The notes under the pieces were generated by a model. It had not been told where the DNA came from and searched no databases. It saw nothing but the letters and a program-made list of their open reading frames with translations. Source: Parasponia andersonii (Eukaryota; Streptophyta; Magnoliopsida; Rosales; Cannabaceae). From it: 64,000 nucleotides of DNA. The stretch is from contig JXTB01000143.1 in the NCBI GenBank assembly GCA_002914805.1, positions 300,843-364,842 on the forward strand. The letters are read 5' to 3'. The first letter of the stretch is position 1. Each line of letters starts with the position of its first letter. The translations under genes and the position numbers were made by a program. This document shows positions 25,050 through 37,508 of this stretch, piece after piece.

Positions 25050-27314
25050 CCTCTCCTCGCGGAAAAAAATAGCTTAGCAAAAAAGTTGCAGACCACCCGT
25101 TCGATGAATTTCCCAAATCCAACGAAGGCCAAATCCCGTTCTTTAAAGGCGTATCTCAAGAAAATAAGAGGTACCCACCAAAGAACATGAAGAATCTACA
25201 AGTGGGTATCCAAGAAAATTGGAGATTGGGGACTGTAGTCAAAGATTCAAAATGGATTTATGAGCTAAAAACAGCCGACCTCCGTGGAAATAGAAGGCGT
25301 TGCCGATTAAGGTGGAGGGGAATGTGGGGGGATTTTGAAGGTGCGTGAATCTTAACCAGACAACAATCTGAGGTCCAAAATTCTCCACACAAAAGGGTCA
25401 AAGGACTCAAATCAGACTTAGCTTCCTCATTTTTATTATTTTTGCCCCCTCTTTTTGTGTAATTTTAGTCTACAAAATCTATGTACACACCTGGACGGTT
25501 TCTACTCCAAATTGGTAGGCTTCTTGCCACGTGAGAGAATCTTCTTGCTTCGTCCAAACGAGTTAAATGTTTTCGATTATTGAACGACACTGCCCGTCGA
25601 TGGGTAATTGCTTGCCCCACTCGCACCCTATTTTGCCTCTACGTCACTTTACACGAATTACTTCACACTTCCATACTTTATTACGCCTTTTTTTTTTCTT
25701 TTTTTTTTTTTAAGTATTCTTCTGTTAGTGGTTAGTAGAGAAAGAAGGTGCAGATGGGGATTGGACCTTACGTCTCTTATGGTTAGTTAGCAGGGGAGAG
25801 AGGTGCGGGTGGGGATTGAACTCCCCATTTTTTGTTTTTTTAGGAGAAGTCTTACACATACTAAGTAACTTCTGGTATAATTTATTACACCTCATTGTAT
25901 AATACAGTACTCCATCACATATGTATATGCTAATTTCAACTAACGTTGTCAAGATGGCCGAATCAACCAATTAGCTTGGCAGCACAGTATAGCACGACTT
26001 AAGTATAGTATATCAAAACGTGGGTCGTATCGAGCTCATAACTTAAGTATGATCGATTGAACATCGCATAGCACGACACGACTCATAAACACGATACGTT
26101 ATTACGTCACATATGTATTATTTATATTATTTTTCCACTATATAAGTGCCAACCCAAATGAAAAAGAATTTATAATCAATTATGATTTGTAATATTTCAT
26201 CAGTTTTTTTTTTTTTTTTGTGTGGGATAATATCGTAAAAAAATCCCACCAATTTTAGCCCAAAAAAAAAAATCAAATTATGTCATTAATATTAAATAAA
26301 ATTTTTTATTTTATTTATTAAATCTCACCGAATTCATATATACAGTCAAAATTAGAGTTTAAAATTATTGCAGAAATGTCTTTATTCTTTAAAATTGTTT
26401 ATTGACACCCATATAAATAGCCAAAAGGTAACTATCTAGATTGAAAAATGATTTGCAATCTGTTAGGAATCCAACAGTAACAACTTTTAAACTCATAATT
26501 TTTTTTTTGAATTATGTTATTTGATTTCAAAAGTTAAAAACATTCATTTTCAATAATTTTAACTCTAATTTTGACTATACATGTGAATCTGGTAAAATTT
26601 GATAGAAAAACATAAATAGAAGGTTTTATTTGATATTACTAAAAGGAGTAGGGTTTTTTTTAAAAAAAATGAAAGGCTAAAAGTCATTGTTTTTTTAATA
26701 CATATTATCCATTTTTTTGTTCTTCTTTCATGTTAATTTTTTTTAAAATGAAAGGCTAAAAGTCATTGTTTTTTTAATACATATTATCCATTTTTTTGTT
26801 CTTCTTTCATGTTAAAAATTTTTATATTAATTTGTTACCTTGATTTTTATTTTTGTATACATATGAATAATATTATTAAAAAAAGTATATAAAATGGTGC
26901 CAAAATTTTTATAAAAAATTACTAATTAAATAGGCTAATTTTAGCCCAAATGAACTGACACGTTTAAACACGTACGCTGAAACGGCACAATACGAAGCGA
27001 CATAACATAACACATTTAAGCATAGGCCAATAGACCATACGAGGATAGTGACTTTGAATTTTGGACACGACACAACATGCTAATAAGTGAGTATGCCATG
27101 GTACAATATGAAAATACGTTTGTGCCTAATTTTAATGGCCAATATGACATGTTTGGTAACTCTAATAACAATATAAATTATAATAATCAGGATTTCCCTG
27201 TGAGCCATCATAAATTGTTATCGTTTCACCATTTTAAAGGCATGTCTAATTATCACAAAGATTAAATTGAAATTAGCATCAAAGTGAAATGCTTAATATA
27301 ATTTTAACTAAAAA
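25050..27314. other. RbcX2 upstream region and repeat-rich spacer
   Basis: The first 300 bases upstream (on the minus strand) hold the leader and promoter of RbcX2. Two stretches rich in CACGACAC/ACACGA words (about 25975-26110 and 26950-27075) bracket AT-rich DNA and look like the ends of an old non-autonomous DNA element; I could not define termini. A 79-bp tandem duplication lies at 26671-26828. Confidence 0.4.
26671..26828. repeat. 79-bp tandem duplication
   Basis: Units start at 26671 and 26750 with GAAAGGCTAAAAGTCATTG and run identically through TCTTCTTTCATGTTAA. The copies diverge only in the poly-T/poly-A tail. Confidence 0.85.
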
Positions 27315-27593
27315 TAATTAGGATAATATCACCTAGGTCCCAAACTTTCTCTAGTGTATCGCTTAGGTCCACAAACTGTTTATTTTTTTGGTAGCATTTG
27401 AGTCTTCAAACTATTGTTTTTGGCACATTGGTCCTTGGGCATATTTCTATCCAAACTGGTGTTAAGATAGCATGTGCTAGGTAAGTGGTCTTCTTGATAC
27501 TCTCTCCTCCTTCATTTTCTTGATTAGACAGAAGTTATAGAAGAAAATCTAGATTTCTATTTCCCTCAAATTCAAAGAGCAAAGTTGAGTGGG

Positions 27594-27989
27594 TCAGCCT
27601 CCATTCTCCAAAACACAATCACCAATATTTGGATCAATAATGCCTTTGTAATAGTTTGATTGGTGTATTCTTACTCCGTAAATATATGATAATATGTTCT
27701 GAAGCAAATAATCTATGTGAATTTGTGGTGAAATTGATGTAACCGCAGATAAGAGTGTCTTCAAGATCGAAAGCTCCATTTGGTCGTCACTCAAATCATA
27801 GAATTTGCAAACAGATTCGATCAACTTAGCCAAGAGCTTACCCTCAGCTTCGCCACAAGGATTGACATTGCCGCACGAGTAGCCATAGATAATTAGCTTT
27901 TGAACACAATCGACGGCTGGATCATTGATTTTTAGGACACTGAAAGAGAGGACGTTAATCAAATGGTTGAGGATGGACCCTGGACACAA
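27594..27989 (-). pseudogene. captured fragment of a BIG-type ARF-GEF (DCB region)
   Basis: An open frame of 131 codons includes NDPAVDCVQKLIIYGYSCG, AEGKLLAKLIESVCKFYDLS and MELSILKTLLSAVTSISPQI. This matches the N-terminal dimerisation (DCB) region of plant BIG2/BIG3-type guanine-nucleotide exchange factors for ARF GTPases, which have about 1,700-1,800 residues. Only about 100 residues are homologous; neither the Sec7 domain nor the rest is present, and the last 25 codons look unrelated. The fragment starts a few bases inside the left inverted repeat of the Mutator-like element, which explains its presence. It may be transcribed, but a functional product is unlikely. Confidence 0.8.
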
Positions 27990-28161
27990 TCAACAACTGG
28001 TTTTAAAAACATAGCTTTTCTTTTCCTCTTCCAAGACTGCTACACAAGCAAGTCTCCTTCTTCAAAAGCAACTTAAAAGTCAATGACCAATCGTTCTTTT
28101 AGTTAATTTTTCTTCTTTGTTTGATTTGGTTTATGTGTTTTCTTTTTTCAATTATCATTAA

Positions 28162-28990
28162 TGTGGGACTTGTTCCCAAATCATACACCACGTGGACGAT
28201 TAAGTGGTAGAACAGGTCACAAATGGGGTCCACCATCCGACAGGTGTCGAGAGTGACTAGCTAAAGGCCACGCAAGTCGCACGTGATACCACATCGGCTA
28301 TTGGGCTATCCGAGGTTAGGGCCGAGCCCATCCCAGATCCTAGATGGACTCGGCCCAGTTTGATTCTTACCTCGACAGCTGGGGGTCGGAAACCCCAAGG
28401 GTCTTCTACAGAATACAATGGAAAGCAACTCACAGCTCCAGACCCAGACAGAGCATTTAATGCGATCTTGAGTAGGTGTACACAGGGGGCAAGCCGTCCT
28501 GACAGAACGGCGATTTGTCCAAATCTCGCCCCTGACAGACTCGAGCCATAAAGGACGGCGGAAACTAGGCTACAGCGGTGCAGGGGGATCACGGTAATCT
28601 CGGCCCGTGACATCTGGAGAAAGTCTTGAGGAAAAAGGTACTCAGTCCTGAGATTGAGAACCAGGTGGTTCACAATTTCAGGACTATATATATATGAACC
28701 ATGCGTCCCCAAAAGGGAGGCATGTACGCATACAAAAAGAAACATTTAAAAAGTTCATAAGCAAGAAAAAAGACATACTCATACAGAGAAAAACTGAATC
28801 TTTGTTACTCAATTTCATGGGTAAATATCTAACTTAAGCATCGGAGAGTCTTTGTAGATGGTCACCCTTACCTTTCTGACCCTGCCTGAAGTCAAAAAAT
28901 TTTTGGGATAGCAAGGACACGTGGACAGTTGGAGGATACAATATCAGCAGTTCAGAGACACGTGGATAGCTGGTGGAAACCGCTCCAACA
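28162..28990 (+). mobile_element. solo LTR (probably Ty3 type) with 5-bp target duplication
   Basis: This 829-bp block is markedly GC-richer than its surroundings, starts TGTGGGACTT and ends CTCCAACA (TG...CA). It is flanked by the 5-base duplication ATTAA at 28157-28161 and 28991-28995. A TATA-like run (about 28684-28696) is followed by a transcript-start-like region. The closing part contains AACTTAAGCATCGGAGAGTC, a motif style seen in LTRs of Ty3 elements of plants. No primer-binding site, polyprotein or second LTR is present, so it is a solo LTR left by recombination. The 162-codon frame inside it on the minus strand is not considered a gene. Confidence 0.85.
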
Positions 28991-29478
28991 ATTAAATAAT
29001 TAATTGGGGTTTATTATTATTTAGGTGATTTTGGTATTTGCTAAGCTCTGGAAAAATGCCAGTTGATCACTTTTCGAATTTATTAGTTGTGGTTCTATAT
29101 AGTATTTATATATATATTAGAGAATAGGGAAATAAAAAATAGTTTTATTCTAGTTTGATATTTGCATTCTAATTCCTCAAATCAATTTGCTCTTTGAATT
29201 TGGGAAACTGAGAAATTCAGGTTTTCCTCCAAAGTTTACGTAAAAAAGGAAGATAATAGAGAGGAGAGCGTCAAAAAGACTACGAGCCTGGCACATGTTA
29301 TTTTAATGCCAATTTTAGGCGAAAATATGTCTACCGATCAATGTGTTACTAGAAACAATAGTTTAGGGGCTCAAATGCTACGAAAACAAAAATAAAATAA
29401 ATAAATAAATAACACGTTTGGACCTAATCGATGCATTAGGAAAAATTTGAAAAAAAATTCCTCACGTAATTAATAGGG

Positions 29479-31773
29479 GGCTATGATGTCCACGCGTCAG
29501 GTGGACGTGTGAGCCGGAAAAAAAAAAAAAAAAGAGGCAGTAGGGGAATCCGTGCGGGTGAGGTTAAGGATTCTATAATGGACTTTTTTGTTTTTTTGTT
29601 TTTTTTTTTTTGCTTGCTTGCTTTGCAAGTCACAAATTAGAACAACAAACGGCAGTTTGAACCAACCACAGACGAGACTACGGTCCGCCGTCCACGTTTA
29701 TCAATCTTCAACTTTGACCCGTACCACGGACGTCCATAATTGGTATTGGGCTTTACTCGACCCATTTGCTGATCTCCCGCATCGGCCTTTTGTTTTTCTT
29801 CTTTTTATGCCACTAAGAGTAAACAATTAGACCAATACCTCTTAATTACAGTTAACTAATTGTTTAAACAGTTATTTTTCTTTAATCTCATTTATACCAT
29901 TTTTTTTTTCTTTTAAAAAAATTTTGTGTTTGTTTAGTGGTTTCCCAACCAAATCAATTCCAAAGGAACGGCAGTTAACATAGTATAAAATATTGCTGTG
30001 AACCTTGATTCATGTTTCTTAATATGAAGTGTATTTTGGCTTACTTAGCTGAGATCAGATTTACTAATATGCTATGAGTCATTACAGAAAAGGATGTAAG
30101 AGATGTGTTTCTCTTTTTTATTTATTCATATGTTAAACTATACATTTAGGATAATTCAATTTTTTATTCATCCTCATTTATTAGTAAATATATTTGGGTC
30201 GTTTAGTATAAGGATTCTAAGTTTTCAAATGAATGAAAAAGCTAATGAAAGTGATGTGATTGTCTAAAATTTTGAATAACCGGATTTCGTTGTGTATTTG
30301 AAATTTTTTTCATAATTGTTGGAGATGTTAGAAAATGGCGTTTGATTACTTGTGATAATATACTATTTTTTTTTCGTATTTTTTCATACATAAATTAAAT
30401 AATTATTTTGGCATATTTCGTATAATAAATTAAAATATTCTTTAAGAAGAAAGAGCAAAAAGGGTTTTAAAAAAGAAGAAATTGTGTATTTTATTGTGGG
30501 CTCATGTATTTCAGATTGAGATAAATATGAAATCCTTTTGTTTTGGTAGGTTTGGCTTTACTCAGAGTATAGCTAAATGAACCTTGTAGATTTCACATTC
30601 TCGAGTATAATAAATAAATAAAGTGCAAAACTCACAACATGTTAAACATGGGGATCCGGACCAATTATTCCCTCCACTAATAAACCCCTTAAAGCAATCA
30701 ATATGGGCTTATTCAAGCCCAATGCGGCTTGAACTATAAAAAAGAAAAAAAAAAAAAAAAGCTTCTACAAAATTTCAGACTCAAAATATTAAAAATTAAA
30801 AAAATTATTTTTTTGAAAAATAAGATTTAGAAAATATCACTTTTTAAAAGTATTATAAGAAAAATATTATTTTAAAAAATATTTAGAAAAATACTATTTT
30901 TTAAATTTGATATTTTTTAATAGTACTTGAGGTAACTAGTTAGGTTACTTAGAGCAACCAATCTAATTACTTGAAGCAACTGTTCAAATTATCTCAAATA
31001 ACTCGATTAATTATCTTAAGTATCTCATCAATTAATAAAATGTGGTATTTTTATAATTCATCTGAAATTTTTAAGTACAATTTTAAATTCTGAGATTTTC
31101 AATTTTTTTTTTTAAAAAATTACTATAAAAAATCAAATTTTCTTAAAAAAAGGGGCTTCTTACAAAATCTCAGGGCTAATACGAAAAATTGAAAAATCCC
31201 GAATGAGTTGATTTTTTTGAAAATATCGGATTTATTTAGAAAAATATTATTTTAAATAAATTATTACAAAATTAACACTTTTAAAAATATTTATAAAAAA
31301 TACTTCTTCCAAAATTTGTATGGTATTTGAGGTAACCAATTAAGTTAGTTCAAGTAACTCAATTAACTACTTTAAATATCTCATCAATTAATAAAAAATA
31401 GTATTTTTCAAGTATTTTTAAAAATAGTACTTTTATAATTAAATCCAGGACTTTTCAGAATAATTTCAAGAAATTTTTTATATTTTTTTAAATTACCATA
31501 AAAAATCAAATTCCTCCCGAAAAAAAAAAGCAAAACCCAAATTTAAGCCCACTCAAAAGCAGTTGAGAGTTGGGCCGAGTTGCGGCCTTGAATAGACAAA
31601 CTACGTCGTTTGAACCCCCGAAAAGCCATTGATGAGCGCGTCTTCTTCCCCCATTTGGCTAAATTTCAGACGCCCCTCTCTCCCTCTCTTTGGACAGACG
31701 CAAACACAGAGAGAAGGAGAACTCTGAAGTGGTTTCCACACAAACCAGGTTTCAGAAACTAGATACAGCTAAA
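29479..31773. other. spacer upstream of the RRM gene
   Basis: AT-rich DNA with poly-A and poly-T runs and no supported gene. A diverged tandem duplication occupies about 30755-31520. The final 200 bases (31560-31773) are less AT-rich, with CT repeats near 31675-31690, and are the likely promoter and leader of the RRM gene. Confidence 0.5.
30755..31520. repeat. diverged tandem duplication of an AT-rich unit (about 380 bp)
   Basis: Two consecutive units share the same order of landmarks: CTTCTACAAAATTTCAG or CTTCTTACAAAATCTCAGG at the start, then GTACTTGAGGTAACTAG or GTATTTGAGGTAACCAA, then TATCTCATCAATTAATAAAA, and finally ACYATAAAAAATCAAATT near the end. Divergence is high, so the event is old. 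Confidence 0.65.
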
Positions 31774-33685
31774 ATGTTCTACAGAGGGTAAGTCAATTTC
31801 CTGTTCTTTTTAATATATTTCTGTCCAAGTTTCTTGATTTTGCGTGTCGTGTTTGGTTACTTTAGTCAGATTTGGACTTTCTTTCCTTCATTATTGCTCG
31901 TTCGAGTTCTTTCGTATGACCCTTTTCAATATTTTAGTAACCCTCAATAATTTTAGTGGGTTAAATGAAAAAAGTTGGAATTAGGTTCATATTTCTTTGT
32001 TAATTTCTGGGGTAGTTCTTGATTGATTTTGATTCGATTCGAAATATTTGGACTAGGGTATCTACTAAAGTTTGATCCTTTTTCTGGAATTTGTTTTAAA
32101 TTTTTGTTTTGGTGTTTTGAGGTCTTAATGGGAGAAATAAATTTCTTGGGATATATTTAAAGAGATCCTTCTTTTTCGTGTTTGCAACTTGCGGGTTAAA
32201 CGAGTCTATCTATAAAGTTATGGGTTTTTTACCTAATTATAATGTTTTCACTGGTTTTACCGATAGTTTGGAACTAAGTTAAATGTTGGAGTGTCTTCTT
32301 TTGTATTAATTCTGGAGCAAGAATTGGTTCTGCAATATTCTATGAACTTTCAGCAAGTGTTAGAAGTTATCTGTTTTCAATGTCAAAAGGTGCTTAAGTG
32401 CCAAAACCAACTACACTGTAACAAAACCATGTAGCATCTAAGGTTCCTAATCTTTTATTTACGGTGGTGGCTTGGTGGGCTTACTTAAGAAGTTAGAATT
32501 AGGATTACAGGTTGCATTGATGATTAATGTTGCTTACATGTTTCATATGTTCAAAACAATTCCCAAGAAAAAACTATCAATGAGTTCATGTAAATCATTT
32601 TGATGTGTTATGGATCATGGATAATAGATGTTGATATGTCTACAAGTATCAGATCTATCTGCTTTTGAAGTTCCCTTAGGGATGATATAGATCTCCTGAA
32701 TAATTTCTTGGGTGATTTGAGATATACCCTTCACTTGTTTTCTAAATTCTAAAACTTGGATGTTTCATAATGGGAAAGGGAAAATAGACGAAGATATGAA
32801 AGTGTGTAGGTATAACTAGTGAAAAAAATTTCAATTATATCGATCTCTCTAGAGTCTAAGCAGTATTTATTGATGCTTTCTCTTGTTTTTGTTGCTGCAT
32901 TCATGATTACTGGAAAATAAAGTAAATATGCTGATGGTGGGGATGGGCGTGAAATGGGTGCAAAGCGTCAACGGGTAGTTGAACAGGGCTCTTCATTTTA
33001 TGGGACTTCCCCTGGTCCAAGTTTTATGTACAATCCAACACCTTTTGCATATGTAGGACAACCTCCACCTTTTCCTGTTGTCAAACTGCGTGGTTTGCCA
33101 TTTGATTGTACAGAAGTTCATGTGGCTGAGTTCTTCCATGGTCTGGACATAGTTGATGTTCTGTTTGTCCACAAGAATGGAAAGTTCACGGGGGAAGCTT
33201 TTTGTGTTTTTGGGTATCCACTTCAGGTTGATTTCGCACTTCAAAGGAATAGGCAGAACATGGGTAGGAGATACGTTGAAGTGTTCAGAAGTAAGAGGCA
33301 AGAATATTATAAGGCAATAGCAGGTGAAGTTTTAGATTCTCGCGGTGGCTCCCCTCGCCGAAGTATCCCAAGGTCTAAATCGTATGACGAAGGGAAGGAT
33401 ACAGCTGAACATACAGGGATATTAAGGTTGAGGGGATTGCCATTTTCTGCTGGGAAGGATGATATAATTGAGTTTTTCAAGGATTTTGTGTTACTAGAAG
33501 ATTCGATTCATTTTACCTTGAATTCAGAAGGGAGGCCAACTGGGGAAGCATTTGTGGAGTTTGCTAGTGCAGAAGATTCTAAAGCAGCAATGGCCAAAGA
33601 TAGGATGACACTTGGGAGTCGATATATTGAATTGTTTCCATCATCACATGAGGAGTTGGACGAAGCTCTTTTAAGAGGACGGTGA
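31774..33685 (+). CDS. hnRNP H/F-like RNA-binding protein with two RRMs
   Basis: A 14-base first coding exon (31774-31787, MFYRG) is spliced over a 1.1 kb intron to 32923-33685, giving 258 residues. The joined start MFYRGKYADGGDGREMGAKR is characteristic of a conserved plant family (Arabidopsis At5g66010 and At3g20890). RRM1 spans about residues 56-126 (VVKLRGLPF as RNP2, GKFTGEAFCVF as RNP1). RRM2 spans about 171-243 (ILRLRGLPF and GRPTGEAFVEF). Both are quasi-RRMs of the hnRNP H/F/ESRP kind, where RNP1 lacks the usual aromatics. Such proteins regulate splicing in the nucleus; the plant role is inferred from the family. Without the micro-exon the frame would start at an internal methionine. 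Confidence 0.92.
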
Positions 33686-34062
33686 CTCCTTGTTGGAGTT
33701 ATGGTTCCATAGTTTCTGCTTGTACTTGTTGTTTCTATATTTTTCGTCTCCTTGTTTGGAATTTTGCTTAATACACTGATTCGGTAGTATGTTTTCATAT
33801 AGTATTTTTTTTTTTTTTTAACTTTTTCCCTTTTTATTTTTGCTGGAAGTTTACTTTTGGACTTTTAGTTATTGAGGAGCTATAGGATTGGTTTAGAATT
33901 AGACAGCAGAAGTTATTTTCACATCCAGTTTGATTTCTGCCAATTTTAATTTTCTGCTTCATTTGCTTTATTTGCTATGGCTTGATTAAATTTATGTATC
34001 TTATCACATACAGAATATGGTACTTAAATTAGTTATGAATTGGATATACATTGATGTCAACC

Positions 34063-34100
<38 letters not shown>

Positions 34101-37100
34101 TTCCTTTATTCTGAATTTAAGCTGCTGAGCAGGATTTGACATGGATTCACTATTGGCAGTTTAGATGGATGGGTTGCATAACATTGTGTGTTTCTCTTTG
34201 GATTCTTCTTTTTAGGTGTATAGGCAGAAAGTTGTTGCCAGCATTAGATCTTTGGTGAATGTATTCAAGTATACAATTGCAAAGTGAGTTTAGTCTGATT
34301 CTATTTGCCACTAAGATGGATACGATTTCTGTTTACATTCTTCTTATGCTAGTATTTTTTTTTTTGTATGCATCATACTGCGTTTGTATCATGGAAGAAT
34401 GGCTCATTCATGTGAACGAGGTCATCTTCTCCCCTCAGTCTTAGCTGTGGTGATATCTGCTGATTCTCTATAACCCAGGAAGTGAACCAAAATATATAAA
34501 AGTCATATCCAGTCTAGAAAAAGTTGATGAGAGTCTTGTTTGACTACCTTTCATTTCTTCATGAAAAAACTTATAACAAGTCTGATTATCAGGATGAAGA
34601 GTTTGTTACTTTAGTTTTTGTTGAGAGATCAAAATCAATTTGTGAGTGAAAAATTTTGTTTTATTTTTTGTGCAACTTCCTGTTTCTACTTTGGCAATTT
34701 ATATTTTCCCTCAGGTTAAATTATACGGACTAAAATATAATGAACGACGGAAGACCGTTTGTCCATTTGTACTAATGATCTCAACTCTGCTCGTAAGTTA
34801 TAATTGTCATAACTATGATTATTATTGTTAACAATCCCAAGGACATATATTGATTATGCCTCGGAAATTCTGACGGGTTTTGGAATTCTGAGACGAAAGT
34901 GGTGTGATTTTAGTTTCATAATTACATTTGAGAATCTCAAGACCTTTGGTAACTTTCATTTTCCCAACTAGGCCCTAAATTTGTGCATGGCATTCATTTG
35001 CAACCAGCCAGTAATCCGGCAAGTGTTTTTGGGATTCTTCTCATCAATTATTACTTGGGCTAATAAACTTCTTGTTGAGCAGCTTACAGGAGCACTTCTT
35101 ATCATTTTACTTGGGTTAATAAACATCTTGTTGAGCAGCTTTCTCTAGTCATTCTTATGAAAGTCAACCTTGTCCTAAACTTTCCAAGCAAATTTGTATG
35201 GAGTCTTTTTCCATTAAATTAAAAGGGTTACAGGACTGCAGGATGGCGAACCCAAATAATAATCCTATGTGGTATAATTCTCGCATGGTATATGCATTAT
35301 ATCCCTTATGAAGTGGATTATTCCTATACTCAAATTCATGGCCTTTAGGCGAGATACACGAATGCTAGCCACTTACCTGTTGTCATCCACGTAAGGCACG
35401 ATGTTCATGCTAATCTAATATAATACAAGATGCAGCCTTGACCTGAAGCCTGTTTAGGTTAAGTAACTTGTGAGGCCGAGTTTCCTCTAAAAGAGAAGAA
35501 ACCAAAAACAAAAGGAAAATGTAATCCTTAATTCATTATGTCGCTTTCGAAGTCTTAAAGAGTATTGTCAGAATGCCACCAAAGCTTCTCTATTCGGAAG
35601 CTTAAGGTTAACACTCTTTACATGAAGACTATGAACTAGGTCTTTTCAATCAATGAAAACCAAGGATTAGTTAGACACTTGTAAAATCACTTTGTTAGGT
35701 TTTGTCAAACTAAATTGTATATGTATTATATAATATCATATATCCACATACTATATACCACACACGAGAGTTGAAAACAAGCAGCCACGTGGTCGGTTTT
35801 CATTTTTCACTTTTTTTTTAATTTTATAGTTTATATTAGATATGTCAAATTTCCAATGCAAAATCAGCCATCCAAGAGTTTTTTCTCTTTTTTTTGGTGT
35901 CTTTTATTTTCTTTTTTCTTTTTATTTTTATTTTTAATTTTATATTGCATGTAAAGGATTTGTTGAACTGTGAGTAAACTAATCCAGGTTTTTGGAAATG
36001 TTGAATTGAACCCACTCTTAGGATACTCTGATGTATGCAGAAATTGTAACAATTAAATGTCAAAAAAAAAAAAAACAGGGGAAAAAACCATGGGGGAGGG
36101 GAGATTATTATCAGTCCCTGCATATATAAAATATTTCCTATCTAAATGTCTACTAATGGGGAATGCAGACAAAACAGTGTTTGACCCTTTTGCTCTCCCA
36201 TTTTTCAACTTTTAAATTAAGTATTATTTTAGTATCAATGTAGAGCTAGAACCAAATAGATCACTATGAATCAGAATCTTAACTATTAACTGTTCCTCGG
36301 GCATGTGGCCATCCTTACACAGTATTCTATATAATCCCTATGATGCACTGAAATTTGAAAAATCTTTTTTCCCTCTAAATTATTTATGCTTTGTTTAGTG
36401 GGTAGACCTGCTCAGGGGTTCTCACTTATTAATTTATTGGTTACTACAAAATAATAATAATAATCCCATGGGACAAGTGGGGTTTAAATTTTTTTTTTTA
36501 GAATTTAAAAGTCGGAATTATATATGCAATGGCTCATGACTGTACAAAATAATAAGCAATTTTTAGCCCGCAAATATTCCTTAGAAAAAAAAAGTCGCAA
36601 ATATTAAAAATGTGATAGTTTTTGTTTTATTCATAAATTTATTAACTTTCCCAACTCAGCTTAGCATTATGTACTTTAATCTCGTTGAAATTACAATGTG
36701 AAAACTATGATTCACTGTGGCCAACCGTTCTCATAAAATTACCAAAAAACAACAAATAATAAACTTAAGAAAAGAAAGTCTAATCACAATTACTTTTGAA
36801 ACTCTATCATGGACAATCAAGCAAGTTGTCCGACCTATTCTTTAATTAATATACTATATGCCACTACTCATGAAAATAAAATTTAAAAAATAAGTAAATT
36901 ACCAAAATACCCAAAAAAAAGAAATCTTTTTTAATTAACCAAAACATCAAAAGAAAGTCTTAATATTTTTGAAACTTATTTTATTACTCTCCTAGTCAGG
37001 GCAGCGGTCAAACCTGCCCGTACCATCCTAATCCATATAAAGCCAAACCAAACCTAAAATTGTGAAATCTCTCTCTCTCTCAAAAATATAGGGTTTTATA

Positions 37101-37508
37101 ACCAAGAAGTAGAAGTGGGTTTTTTCTTCTATAAGGTCATGATTTTGTCAAGGTTTTGGGTGGAGTTTTTTTTTTTCTGGTAATTCTCAAAAGTCGTGGC
37201 CTTTTTCAGCAGAGAAGAGAGGAGAGACTCTGATCGTCATCATCATGATCTTCATGAGTATGGGCTTCTCTTTTTGAACTGTTTGATCTCTTCTCTATAT
37301 GTAGTGGAGTGGAGTTTAGTTAGAATAAATAGTACTGCTCTTGAGGGTTGAATTGAAAGTACTGTTTCTTTTCTTCACTTTTGGGTCAAATTTAGAAGCC
37401 TTAGGAAAAAGAGAGAGGTACCATATCTAGGCTAAGTTTTTAGTCGGGGGGTTTCTCTGTGTTCTCCTTTACAACTTGGTAAAGCAGTACTCCCCACTCT
37501 CTCGAAAT
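33686..37508. other. spacer between RRM and SMR genes
   Basis: The 3' UTR of the RRM gene comes first, with an (ATT)n microsatellite at about 34062-34100. A short imperfect duplication of ACTTGGGCTAATAAACTTCT type lies at 35046-35147. The rest is AT-rich without a supported gene. From about 37000 onwards the promoter and leader of the SMR gene begin. Confidence 0.5.
37036..37041 (+). promoter_or_regulatory. TATA box of the SMR gene
   Basis: TATAAA lies about 470 bases before the ATG and 30 bases before a CT-repeat tract (37069-37081) of the kind often found at plant transcript starts. The placement is consistent with an intronless gene with a leader of about 430 bases. This is inferred from sequence alone. 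Confidence 0.45.

Larger units (their letters stand above)
27315..29478. mobile_element. Mutator-like element carrying a host gene fragment (Pack-MULE)
   Basis: Long terminal inverted repeats of about 270 bases flank the segment (left about 27315-27587, right about 29182-29478). Three exact blocks show this. GTAGCATTTGAG at 27391-27402 pairs with its reverse complement at 29370-29381. The ACTATTGTTT blocks just inside also pair. A 17-base block, CAAATTCAAAGAGCAAA, at 27567-27583 pairs with 29186-29202. Spacing between blocks is nearly equal in both arms (about 180). Between the arms lie an antisense fragment of an ARF-GEF gene and, inserted later, a solo LTR. Removing the LTR leaves an element of about 1.3 kb. 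Long inverted repeats around host coding sequence define Pack-MULEs. The outermost bases and target duplication could not be resolved. Confidence 0.75.

Noticed and set aside
28257..28745. 162-codon minus-strand frame
   Set aside because: It lies inside the solo LTR and reflects that segment's higher GC content, with no recognisable protein pattern.
29588..29830. 80-codon plus-strand frame with a hydrophobic start
   Set aside because: The hydrophobic start comes from a poly-T run, and the rest lacks conserved features or splice context.
34062..34100. Array-like (ATT)n repeat as a CRISPR or other structured array
   Set aside because: It is a simple trinucleotide microsatellite; a CRISPR array is not expected in plant nuclear DNA, and no spacer-repeat structure exists.
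37476..37508. Earlier start for the SMR protein
   Set aside because: The extension begins with TTG, not ATG; the ATG at 37509 has G at +4 and gives a family-like MGPSG start.
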